The position numbers and the translations under genes were made by a program. Shown piece after piece: positions 13,440 to 24,227 of a DNA stretch of 64,000 bases. The first letter of the stretch is position 1; the number at the start of each line of letters is the position of its first letter. The stretch is from Protopterus annectens. Taxonomy: Eukaryota > Chordata > Ceratodontiformes > Protopteridae. The stretch lies in contig NC_056729.1 of NCBI RefSeq assembly GCF_019279795.1, positions 1,861,039,480 to 1,861,103,479 on the forward strand, written 5' to 3'. Below the pieces are notes generated by a model, which saw nothing but the letters and a program-made list of their open reading frames with translations, was not told the DNA's origin and did not search any database.

Positions 13440-14460
13440 GACAGATGGGTACAGTCGATCATATCCGAGGGTTACAAGATTCCTTCGAGGAAAGCCCCCT
13501 TCCCTCAGAAAGTTCCCTTCCAGACGTTCCACCCGGTCTAAGGGAAATTGCAAAACTAGAGGTTTCAAAGCTTCTAAAAAAAAAAGGGCCATCCAGCCAG
13601 TTCCAACAGACCATTTAGAGTCCGGAATCTACTCAAGGTTCTTTTTGGTTCCCAAAAAGACGGGAGACTGGAGACCAGTATTAGACCTCAGCAGGCTCAA
13701 CAAGTCTGTCAAAAAGACGAGATTTCGGATGGTCACACTTCAATCGATTTTGCCATTTCTCGGCAAAGACAACTGGATGTGCTCCATAGACCTTCAGGAT
13801 GCGTACTATCACATAAAAAAACAGACGCTCCAGAAGGTTTCTCCGCTTTCGGCTGGGGACCAGTCATTTTCAATTCAGAGCCCTGCCCTTTGGTCTCACT
13901 ACAGCCCCCAGAGTGTTCACCAAATGCATGGCAGTGGTCACGGCTCACCTGAGACGTCTAGGATTCCAGGTGTTTCCGTATCTCGACGACTGGCTCCTCT
14001 CAGCCACCACCAGGCATCAACTCATCCAAGCCAGAGACTACACCCTACGTCTCTGCAGTCAATTGGGAATTTCGGTAAACTTCGAAAAGTCCTCCTTATC
14101 GCCCTGCCAATCTATTACCTTTATAGGCGCAAATCTAGACACTACTCGGATGTCAGCAAACCTAACAAGTCAGAGAATCCTAGATATCCAAACCCACGTT
14201 CGGATCATCCTTGCCAGCAAAAGGGTACAAGCCAGGCTGGTTTTGAAAGTGTTGGGCCTCATGGTGGCTGCCATCACACTTCTTCCTCTGGCCTGTTTTA
14301 CATGCGTCTCCTACAGTGGATGTTGTTCACACAATGGTCCTTCCAGCAGCTTCCCATGCGTCACAAGATCTTAGTGACACAGACCTGCAAGAACCATCTA
14401 TCCTGGTGGATTTCCTCTCCTCTAGTCCATCAGGGCAGACCATTTGTTCCCCCGGCCCCG
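13440..14460 (+). pseudogene. DIRS reverse transcriptase
   Basis: RT of the DIRS pol. Visible motifs are FFLVPKKTGDWRPVLDLSRL, then IDLQDAYYHI (motif A, Asp), and FPYLDDWLL with the catalytic YLDD box at 13979-13990. A frameshift lies at the A-run around 13818-13824, just after YYHI; downstream, the RT frame resumes and includes FTKCMAVVTAHLRRLGF. The region after YLDD (ITFIGANLD, ILDIQTH, RLVLKVLGLM) is the usual linker to RNase H. It would copy the RNA into DNA. The single homopolymer frameshift is the main lesion. Confidence 0.9.
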
Positions 14461-15263
14461 GTAGCCACGGTCACTTCGGATGCCTCCCTGATCGGGTGGG
14501 GGGGGGGCATTATCAGGGCAGGATGGTTCATGGCACGTGGCAACCATTCGAATACCACCTGCACATAAATGTCCTAGAGATGAGAGCAGTGCTTTTAACG
14601 TTGCAAGCCCTCAACGACTTTCTTCCCTTAGGAACTATTGCAGTTCACACGGACAACATGTCCGTGGTGTGGTACATCAACAAGCAGGGCGGAACCACGT
14701 CCTATCCCTTGTGTCGAGAGGCTCTCAGACTTTGGCAGTGGGCGATCTCCTCTCATCGGTTTCTGGTAGCAACGCATATCCCTGGGAAAACCAACATAAT
14801 AGCGGACAGATTGAGCAGAGCTATACTCATGCCTCATGAGTGGTCTCTCAAGCAATCCATAGTGGAAGAGATTTTTCAGAAGTGGGGCCGCCCATGCTGC
14901 GATCTTTTTGCTACTCCTCAAAACAGCAAATGCCCAGACTTTTTTTCTCTCTTCCCACTTCCGGGCCATCCCCCCAGAGACGCTCTTACCCAAGATTGGC
15001 CCCAGGGACTCCTTTATGCTTTTCCCCCCTTTCCATTGATTCCACAGGTACTCCAGAAAGCGGCCATTTTGAGAGCCAAAATGATTCTCATTGCCCCTTA
15101 CTGGCCTCGACAAATTTGGTTCCCGTTCCTTCATCGCCATCTCTTGGTGCAGCCTTGGCATCTGGACCCAGCGCCAGATCTTCTGACCCATCAGTCGGGT
15201 CAACTGCACCGGTCCGTTCCTTCCCTCAACCTCACAGCTTGGTTGCTCCACTTCCTTCCTTAG
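14460..15263 (+). pseudogene. DIRS RNase H and methyltransferase-like region
   Basis: RNase H is seen as VTSDASLIGWGG (first Asp), LEMRAVLLTLQAL (Glu), VHTDNMSVV (Asp) and IADRLSRA near the C-terminus. A G-run at ~14497-14506 shifts the frame between the first and second motifs. After RNase H the same frame continues into the block conserved in DIRS elements as an adenine-methyltransferase-like domain: DLFATPQNSKCPDFFS, LLYAFPPFPLIPQVL, ILIAPYWPRQIWFP. The frame stops at 15263, overlapping the upstream end of the recombinase frame, as is usual for DIRS elements. Function of the methyltransferase-like domain in transposition is not established. Confidence 0.88.
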
Positions 15264-15264
15264 C

Positions 15265-16282
15265 CAGGCTTCCTGTGATCTCTAACCCTGTTAGAGACAT
15301 CATAGTAGCTTCTCTTAAGTCCTCTACCAGGAGGATTTACACTAGCAAGTGGAAACGCTTCTCCCTTTGGGCGAAAGCTAAGAACATAGATCCCTTTACT
15401 GCCCCTGTTCAGTCAGTCTTGGATTTTCTAGCGGAAATTTTTCACTCAGGTTCTTCCTCTTCCACAGTCAAAGTTCAGTTGGCAGCAATCTCCAACTTTC
15501 ATTTCGGGTTTGCAGACCACAACATTATGTCCCACAAGCTTTGTAAAGCTTTTCTTAAAGGAGTGTTCCTTCTGAAGCCTCCTGTTAGGGATCCTCCACC
15601 ACAGTGGGACCTAAATTTAGTGCTGGCATCCTTGATACTTCCCCCCTTCGAACCTGCTGCTTCATGTTCATTAAAGTTTCTTTCTTGGAAGACACTCTTT
15701 CTTGTCGCCATTACCTTGGCTAGAAGAGTGTCGGAACTTCATGCCCTATCTGTTCGTCCCCCTTATTTGGTCTTCCACAAGGACAGGGTATCCTTGAGAA
15801 CCAATCCATCCTTTTTGCCCAAGGTTGCTTCTAAGACAAATTTAAACCAATCCATTGATCTTCCTGTATTTTTTCCAAATTATTCTAACAGGGCGGAACA
15901 AAAATTGCATTACCTTGATGTTCACCGCCAACTTAGATATTACTTGGACAGAACGAAGCAATTTAGGAAATCTGATCAACTCTTCCTTTCTTATGCTGAA
16001 AATAAAAAAGGTCTCCCTGTTTCTAAAGTGACCTTATCCAGATGGCTATCTTCCACCATTTATCAACTTAGGGGCAAACAACTCAGCTCAAAACCTAAAG
16101 CACATTCCACAAGAGGCCTAGCCACTTCTACAGCCTTTCAGGCTAGGCTGCCCTTAGATACTATTTGTGCAGCAGCCACTTCGGCCACTCCTCATACCTT
16201 TGTTTCTCATTACAAATTGGATTTGGCCTCCAGGGATAGGGCAAGTTTTGGTTCCACAGTTCTCAAGAGTCTGTTCCATTGA
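15265..16282 (+). CDS. DIRS tyrosine recombinase
   Basis: Lies in the open frame 14840-16282; the recognisable recombinase starts about VRDIIVASLKSSTRRIYTSK. The N-terminal SAM-like part runs through SVLDFLAEIFHSG and VKVQLAAISNFH. The catalytic residues are visible: Arg in LARRVSELHAL, the His-x-x-Arg box in HSTRGLATS, and the nucleophile Tyr in FVSHYKLDL. The product would integrate the circular DNA intermediate. The frame is uninterrupted to its stop at 16282, so this is the best preserved gene of the element. It overlaps the preceding methyltransferase-like frame. No own promoter is seen. Confidence 0.92.
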
Positions 16283-16314
16283 GCCACCCAGGATAGAGGT
16301 GGTAGGGACGCGGT

Positions 16315-16416
16315 CCCATCCAGCAAGAATGAAGGCGAGATTGACAACTTAACATTTATAAGTTATGTACCTACCATAACGTTCCATGTTAGTTGTCTTC
16401 TCTCGCCTTCTTTCTT
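16315..16416 (+). repeat. DIRS internal complementary region
   Basis: The first part (to ~16355) is the reverse complement of the outermost left end; the second part (from ~16360) is the reverse complement of the outermost right end, with 4-5 bp between. This is the DIRS circle-junction template, used in the accepted model to rebuild complete ends. Confidence 0.92.
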
Positions 16417-16599
16417 CCCTCCTCCTGTCCCCCTTGCCTGGACAGACCTTGATCTCCTCTTTTCTCTGGAAGATTCTTCTTCCTTGGACACCAGTTAGTT
16501 GGCCTTGATTACCTGGTTTCCCTTTTACAGCCTTTTAGATTAGTTGTTCCTCTTTCCTTAGTGGAAAGTTTTTTGGTAGGCAGTTTTTTCCTCTAGATA

Positions 16600-16784
16600 C
16601 CAAACGAGATTTGGGTAATTACCGCCTTGCATCATGGGATATGGGGCTGCCTTGAGCTGGTAAAAGTGACTCTCGAGCTTAGCAAGTGCCGAGTCGGAGC
16701 CGAGGATCGGCTCCGAACCCATCCAGCAAGAAAGAAGGCGAGAGAAGACAACTAACATGGAACGTTATGGTAGGTACATAACTT
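16600..16784 (-). repeat. DIRS right inverted terminal repeat
   Basis: Inverted copy of 10490-10645, extended outward by ~25 bp ending GTAGGTACATAACTT, which is also present in the internal complementary region. Confidence 0.9.
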
Positions 16785-17626
16785 CTAATTTTTTTATCTT
16801 GCCGTGATTTACTACACCTCCCAAAGCTGCCTGCAGCAAAATAAGTACTCATTCCTAATTTTATTTTGTTTTTACTCTTGTCTGCCCTCATGGGGGCAGA
16901 CATCGTGATTCCTTTGGAAAGCTAAATCTGTCCCATAATGCACAGACTGAGTACAAATAGCCCTGCCATTTGTTGTCAGACTAGACTTCCATTCACTTAG
17001 AATGGAGCACCTGAAAAAAACTGCCAAGTTTGAGAGTCTGCAGTTCATGTGTCATTGACTGGTATGCGCTGAGTTTTACAAATGTTGTTCCTACTGACGT
17101 ACTACACATTCTCTGAAAAACTTGCAAACGTGTCAACAAATTACTGAGATAAAAAAAGACTTTTCAGACGGGGCAGTTTTGCAAGTTTCAGTTGCTGGCC
17201 AGGTTACTCCTCCCATCTCCCCTCCTTCAGTGGGCTACAGTCTCACATTTCCAGCTTTACTAGATTCAACTATTTAGTCAGTTTTGCATGACAATAGACA
17301 TAAAAAATCACAGGCTGGTGTGCCACTAAATCTGTTCCGTTGTATGTCTCTTTGCCTCTTCACTTCTGAATAGCATTTCCCAGGAATAAAAAAAAAAAAA
17401 AAGCAAACACATCAGTCCAGAGTTTAAGCAAGTCTATCCATTTAAAATGTGCACAGTAATATATTCAACTTATAATGCATTTTGGCTGCTGACATGGTTA
17501 TCTTTACATAGTTATTCTCTTATAGTATAACCTGAACTTATGGTATTTAATGATAAATTTTACAACAGTTTGTTCTCAGTTTCTTAACAGTGACCTCCCA
17601 AACCTCTGATGTGACCTAGTACTTTT
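16785..17626 (+). repeat. left inverted arm of the TTAA element, inner part
   Basis: Matches the reverse complement of 33022-33850 along its length with small indels, for example CTTGTCTGCCCTCATGG, AACTTGCAAA, TCAGTCCAGAGTTT and AACCTGAACTTATGGTATT. No ORF of note; homology stops near AGTACTTT. Confidence 0.9.
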
Positions 17627-18444
17627 TCTTACTATTGCTTTATCTAGTTTGTCTTAGTTGTATACTTGTAGCATGTCTTTCATCCTCTCAGCAACAGACT
17701 CCTGGAGAAAACTTCCAAAGCAATTACTTGTGTTGAAAGAGTAGCAGCAGCTGTAGCAGTGATACCACACTCCAAAACAATGCACTCATAGTACTGACAA
17801 ACACAGGGGAATGTATATGTCTGAATCAAGCAGTGATGAAATTGCTATGGACTTCACTGAGCACAATTTTACTCAATCTCTCCATTTCATAATCCATAAC
17901 ATTCGCACCACACTTACAAAGGCACACCTCCACCTTCCACAAACACAGCTACCCACACAACATACCAGTCAAATTTAAGGCTTTTCCCACCTCTCTGCAA
18001 AACACTGTTGTAATGGCTTTGGCAAACAAATGAAAATGATGGGTGTTGGTTCAAGACTCCCATCCGTATCTCTCAACAGTACAGATATTTGCAGAAAGTC
18101 CAGATTTTTTGTCTGTTTTTCATAAAATTGCAGTTTCATTGAACACTGAAGTCAGAAAGTTGACAGGCATTTGATTTTCAGACTTCATATCCTTTAGAAA
18201 ATTCACTCTAATGCAAAACCTGTTTATCAACTTTCTAAGTTTGTAAGTGCAATATTTATAAATTGTCCCATTTTTGGGCCTTTGTCCCTTATTGTTTATG
18301 GCCTTGAACAGATTTCTTGTTCTATAATGTTGAGAGTTATGCTGCCATCCCTTCCTACTGGAGCCAGTCCACTGCACTTGCACAAATGTCCCCCTCAGCA
18401 GGGCAGCACTATCAGTGCAGATTTGCTTTATAGTTCTTTTACAC

Positions 18445-18478
<34 letters not shown>

Positions 18479-18481
18479 CAT

Positions 18482-18514
<33 letters not shown>

Positions 18515-18792
18515 GTAAATCTTGTTGTCCATGTTATTTCTTCTTTTCCTTGGTTTTGTTTCTCTTACTCGTAATGTTGTTTTTACTCATTTTTTCTCCT
18601 GCCTCCCATATCTACCCTAATTATTACTTCTAACAAATACTTTTTCTCACTCTTTCTTCTCTTCCCCTCCTCCTCTTTATCCACTATTTGAACTTTTCCA
18701 CTCTGACATTTGCTTTATGGGTAAATAATGAACTGTCACCCTTATAAATGTACATTTTAATGCTACATAATATTGTATTTAGTCTAATAATA
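17627..18792. other. non-coding interior of the TTAA element
   Basis: No supported gene. AT-rich unique-looking DNA plus one CA/TA microsatellite. Probably part of the original TTAA element lying between its left arm and the 3' end of the inserted CR1. Confidence 0.5.
18443..18515. repeat. (CA)n(TA)n(CA)n microsatellite
   Basis: Compound dinucleotide run CA, then TA, then ACATACAT, then CA. The open frames across it are trivial repeats. Confidence 0.97.
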
Positions 18793-20144
18793 GGTTCATA
18801 GGTAGGTACTAGGCTATCGGCCCAAGGGCCTAAGTAAGCCTAGCCAACAAGTTTCCCTGGCTTATGCCACCCAAGAAAGTTATTTTCCTGTGCCACTGTC
18901 GAACAGAGCCACAGAAGTGATTCCCGGGGTATATTTTCCTATCTCCCATCCACTCAAAGATTTTCTTGTAAAGTGCTAATGAGGAACTTTGCTTGACATA
19001 GATGGGTAGCTTGTTCCAGAGTATGGGAAGTCTCTGGGACAGGAATCTATCTCTCCAGCATGTCCTATTTATTCTGGTGACAAGATTTAGGTCCCCAGAG
19101 CATGTAGCTCAGAGGGATTGGGATTTCTTTAGGTGTAGCATGTCCAACAGCTCTGGGTTTGACATAGCTTTATATGTTAGGCAGAAATCACCTCGGAGTA
19201 GGCGATATGCTACGGAGTGAAGCTGGAGTTTTTTTAGATGGTCAGTGTAGGGCATCTGTTTGAGACCAGTAATCCTCTTTGTGAGGTACTTTTGCGGCCT
19301 TTCCAGCTGCTGCAAATGTCTTGTGAGGTACATTCCAAAAGGGGCGTTGTACTCTATAGTGGGTCTAATGAGTGTCAAGTAAAGGGGAACAATGACCTCT
19401 TATTTTTCCTGGATGAGAACCATTTTGTGATGAGGTGTGCCATGTAGAAGGACTTCCTGACTACTGTGGCAATGTGATTATCAAAGGAGAGACTACTGTC
19501 CACCTGGGTCCCAAGGTCTCATCACACATTTGGTGTTAAATAGACTACCACCTATGTGGTAGCTCACAGGTACAGAGTTTTTACCAAAGGGGATGACAGT
19601 GCACTTTTTGGCATCGAGCTTGAGGCCATGGCTCTAACACCAGGCATCTGTCTCAGTGAGGCCCTTCTGTAGGATGTTCACATCATTTGGGGACTCTACT
19701 ATGGCTCCTAGTCTGCAGTCATCTGCGAACTTCATTAGCCGGAGGCCTTCTGTGTTAGCCTGTACTTCAGAGAAGTAGATACGAAACAGGAGAGGTCCCA
19801 GGACTGAACCCTGAGGTACTCCACTTGTCACTGGCTTGATGTCAGATTTGGAGTCTGCAACTTTTACAGTGTGGGTTCTGTCAGTGAGTCAGTTGGCAAT
19901 CCATCTTGTGATGTACGGTTTTATACCTAATTTAGTGGGTTTAGCTATAATTCCAGAATGGGGGATGGTGTAAAAAGCCTTGGCGAGGTCAAGATAGGCT
20001 GTGTGAACCACCTTAGCCTTATCGACTGCCTCAGAGAAGTCGATTAGATTCAGGATGCATGATCTGCCTTTCACAAACCTGAACTGGGTGGGGTCCAGAG
20101 TTTGGAGGTTACCAATGTCTTTGTTTATGAGTTCCATGATGATA
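18793..20144 (-). pseudogene. old minus-strand CR1, 3' third (RT and tail)
   Basis: 3' part of the outermost CR1, read on the minus strand. It begins within IIMELINKDIGN, continues through RSCILNLIDF, AYLDLAKAF, SGVPQGSVLGPLLF, the RT catalytic FADD (MKFADDCRLGA), YNAPFGMYLTRHLQQLERPQ and LLRGDFCLTYKAMSNPELLD, and ends with the CR1 tail TTCATAGGTAGG at the low-coordinate side. Frames are broken by several indels. It continues upstream, across a chimeric insertion, at 21722. Confidence 0.9.
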
Positions 20145-20212
20145 TCTGACAGGGCTTAGTGGTAAATCACTTTGGCTATGGTGTGCAGGGTCCTGGGTTC
20201 GAGCCTTGCAGA
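20145..20212 (+). pseudogene. tRNA-like sequence (A box, B box)
   Basis: A-box-like GGGCTTAGTGG at 20152-20162 and B box GGTTCGAGCC at 20196-20205. The spacing fits a tRNA. The flanking heptamers TCTGACA and TTGCAGA pair at 5 of 7 positions as an acceptor stem. A T-run follows, as in Pol III transcripts. The anticodon cannot be assigned. It could equally be the head of a tRNA-derived SINE. Confidence 0.6.
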
Positions 20213-21720
20213 GGCTGTTTATTTTTTTTCAATCATAGCCTCACCTCAGGTTTTGTGCCTGCTGAATGGCGCACAGCGACGGTTATCCCACTCCACAAGG
20301 GGGGAGCCACCATGGACCATAGGAACTACCGCCCCATTAGCCTGACGAGCCTGGTCTGCAAGGCCATGGAATGCATCATCATGGAACTTATAAACAAAGA
20401 CATTGGTAATCTCCAAAACTCTGGACTCCATCCAGTTTGGGTTTGTAAAAGGCAGATCATGTCTCCTAAACCTGATAGACTTCTTTGAAGCCGTCACCAA
20501 AGCCATAGACAAGGGTAAGGTGGTTCACACAGCCTATCTAGATCTCGCCAAGGCTTTTGACACCACCCCACTCTGGAATTATAGATAAACTCACTAAACT
20601 AGGTATAAATCCCTATGTCACAAGATGGGTTGGCAACTGGCTCACTGACAGAACCCACACTGTGAAAGTAGCAAACTCCAAATCTGACTTCAGACCAGGG
20701 ACAAGTAGAGTACCACAGGGTTCAGTCCTGGGTCCTCTCCTGGGTCCTCTCCTGTTTGGTATCTACTTTTCTGAAATACAGGCCAACACAGATGACTGCA
20801 AACTAGGAGCCATAATTGAAACTCCTAATGATGTGGACATCCTACAAAAGGGCCTCACTGAGACAGATGCCTGGTAAGCCATGGCCTCAGTCTCAATGGC
20901 AAAAAGTGCACTGTCATCCCCTTTGGTAAAAACTCTGTACCCATGAACTACAACATAGGCAATAGTATACTCAACACCAAAAGTGTGATAAGAGACCTTG
21001 GGACATAGGTGGACAATATTCTCTCCTTTGATAATCACATCACCACAGTAGTCAGGAAATCCTTCTACGTGGCACACCTCATCACAAAAGGTTTCTCATC
21101 CAGAAAAAAAGAGGTCATTGTTCCCCTCTACTCATCACTCATTAGACCCATTATAGAGTACAACGCCCCTTTTGGTATGTACCTCACAAGACATCTACAA
21201 CAACTGGAAAGGCCACAGAAATACCTCACAAAGAGGATTACCGGCCTCAAACAGATGCCCTATGCAGACAGTCTCAAAAAACTCCAGCTTTACTCCGTTG
21301 TATATTGCCTACTCAGAGGTGATCTCTGCCTAACATACAAAGCTATGTCAAACCCAGAGCTTTTGGACAAGCTCCACTTAAAGAATTCCCAATCCCTCTA
21401 ACTACACCCTCTAGGGACCTAAACCTTGTCACCACAAGAAACAGAACATGCTGGAGGGATAGATTCCTGTCCCAGAGACTTCCCATACTCTGGAATAAAG
21501 TACCTATCTATATCAAACAAAGCTCCTCATTAGCACTCTTCAAGAAAAATCTTGATGATTGGATGGGAAATAGGAAATTCTCCCCGGGGATCACCTCTGT
21601 AGCTCTGCTCAACAGTGGCACGGGAAAATAATTTTCTTGGGTGGTAAAAGCCAGGGTACCTTTTTGGCTGGGATTGTATAGGCCCTAGGGCCGATAGCCT
21701 AGTACCTACCTATGAACCTA
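20145..21720 (+). mobile_element. tRNA-like head fused to 3' half of a CR1
   Basis: A plus-strand insertion inside the minus-strand CR1. The first ~68 bp look like a tRNA, followed by TTTATTTTTTTT and then, without a break, CR1 ORF2 from NHSLTSGFVPAEWRTATVIP to the CR1 tail (CCTATGAACCTAC). CR1 parts visible are RT motifs AYLDLAKAFDTTP, SRVPQGSVLGPLL, then YNAPFGMYLTRHLQQLERPQ; the FADD segment is deleted around 20780-20800. The host CR1 rejoins as CCATGATGATAT plus GTTCCATGGCC, the sequence seen uninterrupted at ~49811. The target duplication is at most 2 bp. This is typical of template-switch products, in which a small RNA is joined to a LINE transcript during reverse transcription. Confidence 0.75.
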
Positions 21721-21721
21721 C

Positions 21722-22487
21722 ATGTTCCATGGCCTTGCAGACCAAGCTCATCAGGCTAATAGGACAATAGTTCCCGGGATCAGTGGTAGATCCCCCTTTG
21801 TGGAGTGGGATAACTATTCCTGTGCGCCATTCAGTGGGCACAAATCCTGATGTGAGGCTATGACTGAACATGGTGCTTAGGTTGGGAGCTAGTTCGTTCT
21901 GAAGTTCGTGTGAAACGCAGCCTGGGATGTTGTCCAGTCCCATGGATGCTGTGTTTTTGGCTTTATAGAGTGCAGCTTTTACCTGTGTAGTTGTGAGAGG
22001 GTGGTAAAGTTAGCACTGAACCTATCTGCCAGAACGTTGGCAATATCAGTTGATTCTGTAATTTTCATGCAGTTGTGCTGTACAGACTGGGTGTTGCCAT
22101 TGAGATTCTTGACATAGGTATAGAATGCTTTGTGGTTGTCCTCAGAATCAGTGGCGATTTTATTTTCATAACTAGCTTTGGATGCTCTTATAAGGGATCT
22201 CAACATCTTACTGAGGCTGACCAGGGAGCTCCACCACTCATGGGATTTTACTTTCTTTTGCAACAGTTTCTTCCTTCTGTTGTACAGTTTGTTTATGGCA
22301 GGGGACCACCAGATTGGCTTCCTTTTTTGGAGGATAGCTTCTTGGTTCTGTTTGGGATAGCACAATTCATGCACTCATGTAAGTGCTTATAGACTGCATT
22401 TGTGTAGGATTCAGCAGTCGTAACTGCATTGGCCGTCTGCATGGGTGTCATGAAGTTCACCACTTCTGTCTTAAGAAGCATGAAGTT
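21722..22487 (-). pseudogene. old minus-strand CR1, middle part
   Basis: Read on the minus strand: LLKTEVVNFMTPMQT, then PIWWSPAINKLYNRRKKLLQ, DIANVLADRFSANFT, GLDNIPGCVSHELQ, SGFVPTEWRTGIVIPLHKGG and LVCKAMEH. This is the endonuclease-RT linker and start of RT of the outermost CR1. Upstream sequence continues across the L2-like insertion at 31103; downstream it continues at 20144. Confidence 0.9.
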
Positions 22488-22600
22488 TTTTATTTTATTT
22501 TATTTTATTTTACATTTGTTGACCGGGCTAGTCTAGCTGGACATATATCCGTTTTCAGTAGAGGCCCGGGGAGAAAAGCTCCAGTTTCATGAAGTAAGAC
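22488..22600 (-). repeat. L2-like LINE 3' end: TAAAA tail and hairpin
   Basis: On the minus strand the element ends in repeated TAAAA. Just inside is a conserved block containing GACCGGGCTAGTCTAGCTGG and GTTTTCAGTAGAGGCCCGGGG. The same block recurs at 32560-32690, suggesting a conserved 3' end recognised by the LINE reverse transcriptase. Confidence 0.75.
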
Positions 22601-22934
22601 AACAATTTACAGCAAAAAAGCAAAGCAGATTACAAAAATACAATGGTAGGCTTGTGTAAGAATGTAACAATCAAAAAAAAACAATTAGCAAGCACAAGGC
22701 AAGTTAACCAAAGGCAGCTGGTTAACAATACAAATTTCTGGAATGCAACATACTAAAGTTAGCATAATACTAACTTATAAGAAAATATCACAAGATGGTC
22801 AAACATGCAGAAGGAAGATAAAACAAATTGTTTTAAGTATAATATAAAAGAAGTAGCTGGTATCAATTAGTTATATAATTTAGAGGGACAGTTAGGGGAT
22901 AGTAAGGGAAGGTAGGAGTAAGGGAGAAGTAATT

Positions 22935-24227
22935 TCAGTCGGGTTTAGTACAAGGACAAAGCCACTGAGTTTTAAGATATTCTTTGATGTGTTTTTTGAA
23001 TAGGGGTGTGGAGTTTAGGTTAGTTATTTCTTGAGGGAGCTGATTCCAGATTTTCCCAACAGAGTTTGCAAATAATGAGTCACCAGCTTTATTGTATGAT
23101 TTAGTAGAGGCTACTGGAAGTTTATTAGCAGAGCGTAGAGTAGCTAGGTTCTTATAAGGTGAGATAAGTTTTGTAAGGCTTGGGGTAGCTTCTGGGTAGT
23201 GAAGAGACTTATGAACGATAAGTAGTTGCTGATAGAGTAAGTGGTTATTTAGTTCTAACCAATCAAGTTGCAAGAGGTTGAGACAATGGTGAGTTCTAAA
23301 GGGAGTAGCTGAAATGAATCCAGATATACTATTATAACAGGTAGAGAGTTTGGTCAAGTTATTCTTTGATAAGTTAGTATATATAGCAGTGGCATAGAAA
23401 AGGGTAGAGATCAGGTGGGTCTGGGCAATGGTCTTTCTAGCTGCTGGGGTAAGAAAGGGTTTAATTCTGTAGAGAGTACCTATTTTTTTGTTAACTGATT
23501 TAATGGTGTTGTTAATATGGTCATCAAAATTAAGACGGTTATCTATAGTTACACCTAGTAGGCGAGTGGTCATATCTGGGTTAATACAGGTAGCATTATT
23601 AGAGGAGATGGCAAAGAAAGGTGTGGAAGATTTGTGAGTAGGAGTGAAGAGAAGAAGTTTTGTTTTTTTGGCATTAAGAAGAAGGGAGTGTTCCATAAAC
23701 CACTTTTCTACATTGTGGAAGACTGTTTGGGTGAGGGACTGGAGGGAGGATACATTCTTAGCAGAACAGATTAAAGTTGAGTCATCAGCATACTGAATGC
23801 AGATGGCTTGAGGTGTATTCATGTGTAGGTCATTTATAAATAAAGAAAAAAGAAGGGGACCTAGAATAGAGCCTTGAGGAACTCCAATGTTTACTGGTAG
23901 TAAGGAAGAAAGGTTGTTTTCCCATAGCACTGCTTGTTGCCTGTTTTGGAGATAGCTCCTAAACCATTGAAGTGGTTGTTGGCCAAGAGAATATTGGTTT
24001 AGTTTATCAAGAAGTATGTTATGGTTAACCATGTCAAAAGCTTTTGACAAGTCTAGAAATAGAGCAGAGGAAAAAAGATTATTGTTTTTATTGTTATTTA
24101 TGGTGTCTGTGAAAGAGAGGAGGGCAGTTGTAGTGCTATGGGACGGTCTGAAACCATGTTGACAATTGGCTAGTAATCTGTTTTGTAGAAGATAGTTAAG
24201 AAATTGTTTATGTATGCATCTTTCCAT
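22935..24227 (-). CDS. L2-like LINE reverse transcriptase (430 aa, open)
   Basis: Uninterrupted 430-codon frame. It starts within RT motif 1 (MERCIHKQFLNYLLQNR), so the ATG is probably internal to the original ORF2. Motifs: CQHGFRPSHSTTTAL (22-36), LFLDLSKAFDMVNH (56-69, motif A), IGVPQGSILGPLLFSLF (114-130), and the catalytic IQYADD (144-149). C-terminal LINE features include LGVTIDNRLNFDDHI and LISTLFYATAIY. It ends at WLCPCTKPD. It would prime reverse transcription of its own RNA at the nicked target. Upstream frames are shifted relative to it, so the complete protein is not encoded. Confidence 0.9.
   Translation of the reverse strand: MERCIHKQFLNYLLQNRLLANCQHGFRPSHSTTTALLSFTDTINNNKNNNLFSSALFLDLSKAFDMVNHNILLDKLNQYSLGQQPLQWFRSYLQNRQQAVLWENNLSSLLPVNIGVPQGSILGPLLFSLFINDLHMNTPQAICIQYADDSTLICSAKNVSSLQSLTQTVFHNVEKWFMEHSLLLNAKKTKLLLFTPTHKSSTPFFAISSNNATCINPDMTTRLLGVTIDNRLNFDDHINNTIKSVNKKIGTLYRIKPFLTPAARKTIAQTHLISTLFYATAIYTNLSKNNLTKLSTCYNSISGFISATPFRTHHCLNLLQLDWLELNNHLLYQQLLIVHKSLHYPEATPSLTKLISPYKNLATLRSANKLPVASTKSYNKAGDSLFANSVGKIWNQLPQEITNLNSTPLFKKHIKEYLKTQWLCPCTKPD

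Larger units (their letters stand above)
10485..16784 (+). mobile_element. DIRS-type tyrosine-recombinase retrotransposon, nearly complete
   Basis: 6.3-kb element with the full DIRS layout: inverted terminal repeats (10490-10645 and 16600-16784), gag-like region, RT, RNase H, methyltransferase-like region, tyrosine recombinase, then an internal complementary region (16315-16416) that copies both outer ends side by side. DIRS elements lack a DDE integrase and integrate through a circular intermediate with the recombinase, leaving no target duplication. The unoccupied right arm of the host element (around 33845-33860) shows the pre-insertion sequence and agrees with the absence of a duplication. 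It has two frameshifts and one stop in gag and at least two frameshifts in pol, so this copy is probably dead, though only mildly decayed and more GC-rich than the surroundings. Confidence 0.93.

Noticed and set aside
18120..18633. ORFs rich in His-Thr or Ile-Tyr repeats
   Set aside because: Translations of CA/TA microsatellites. The same holds for 37352-37656.
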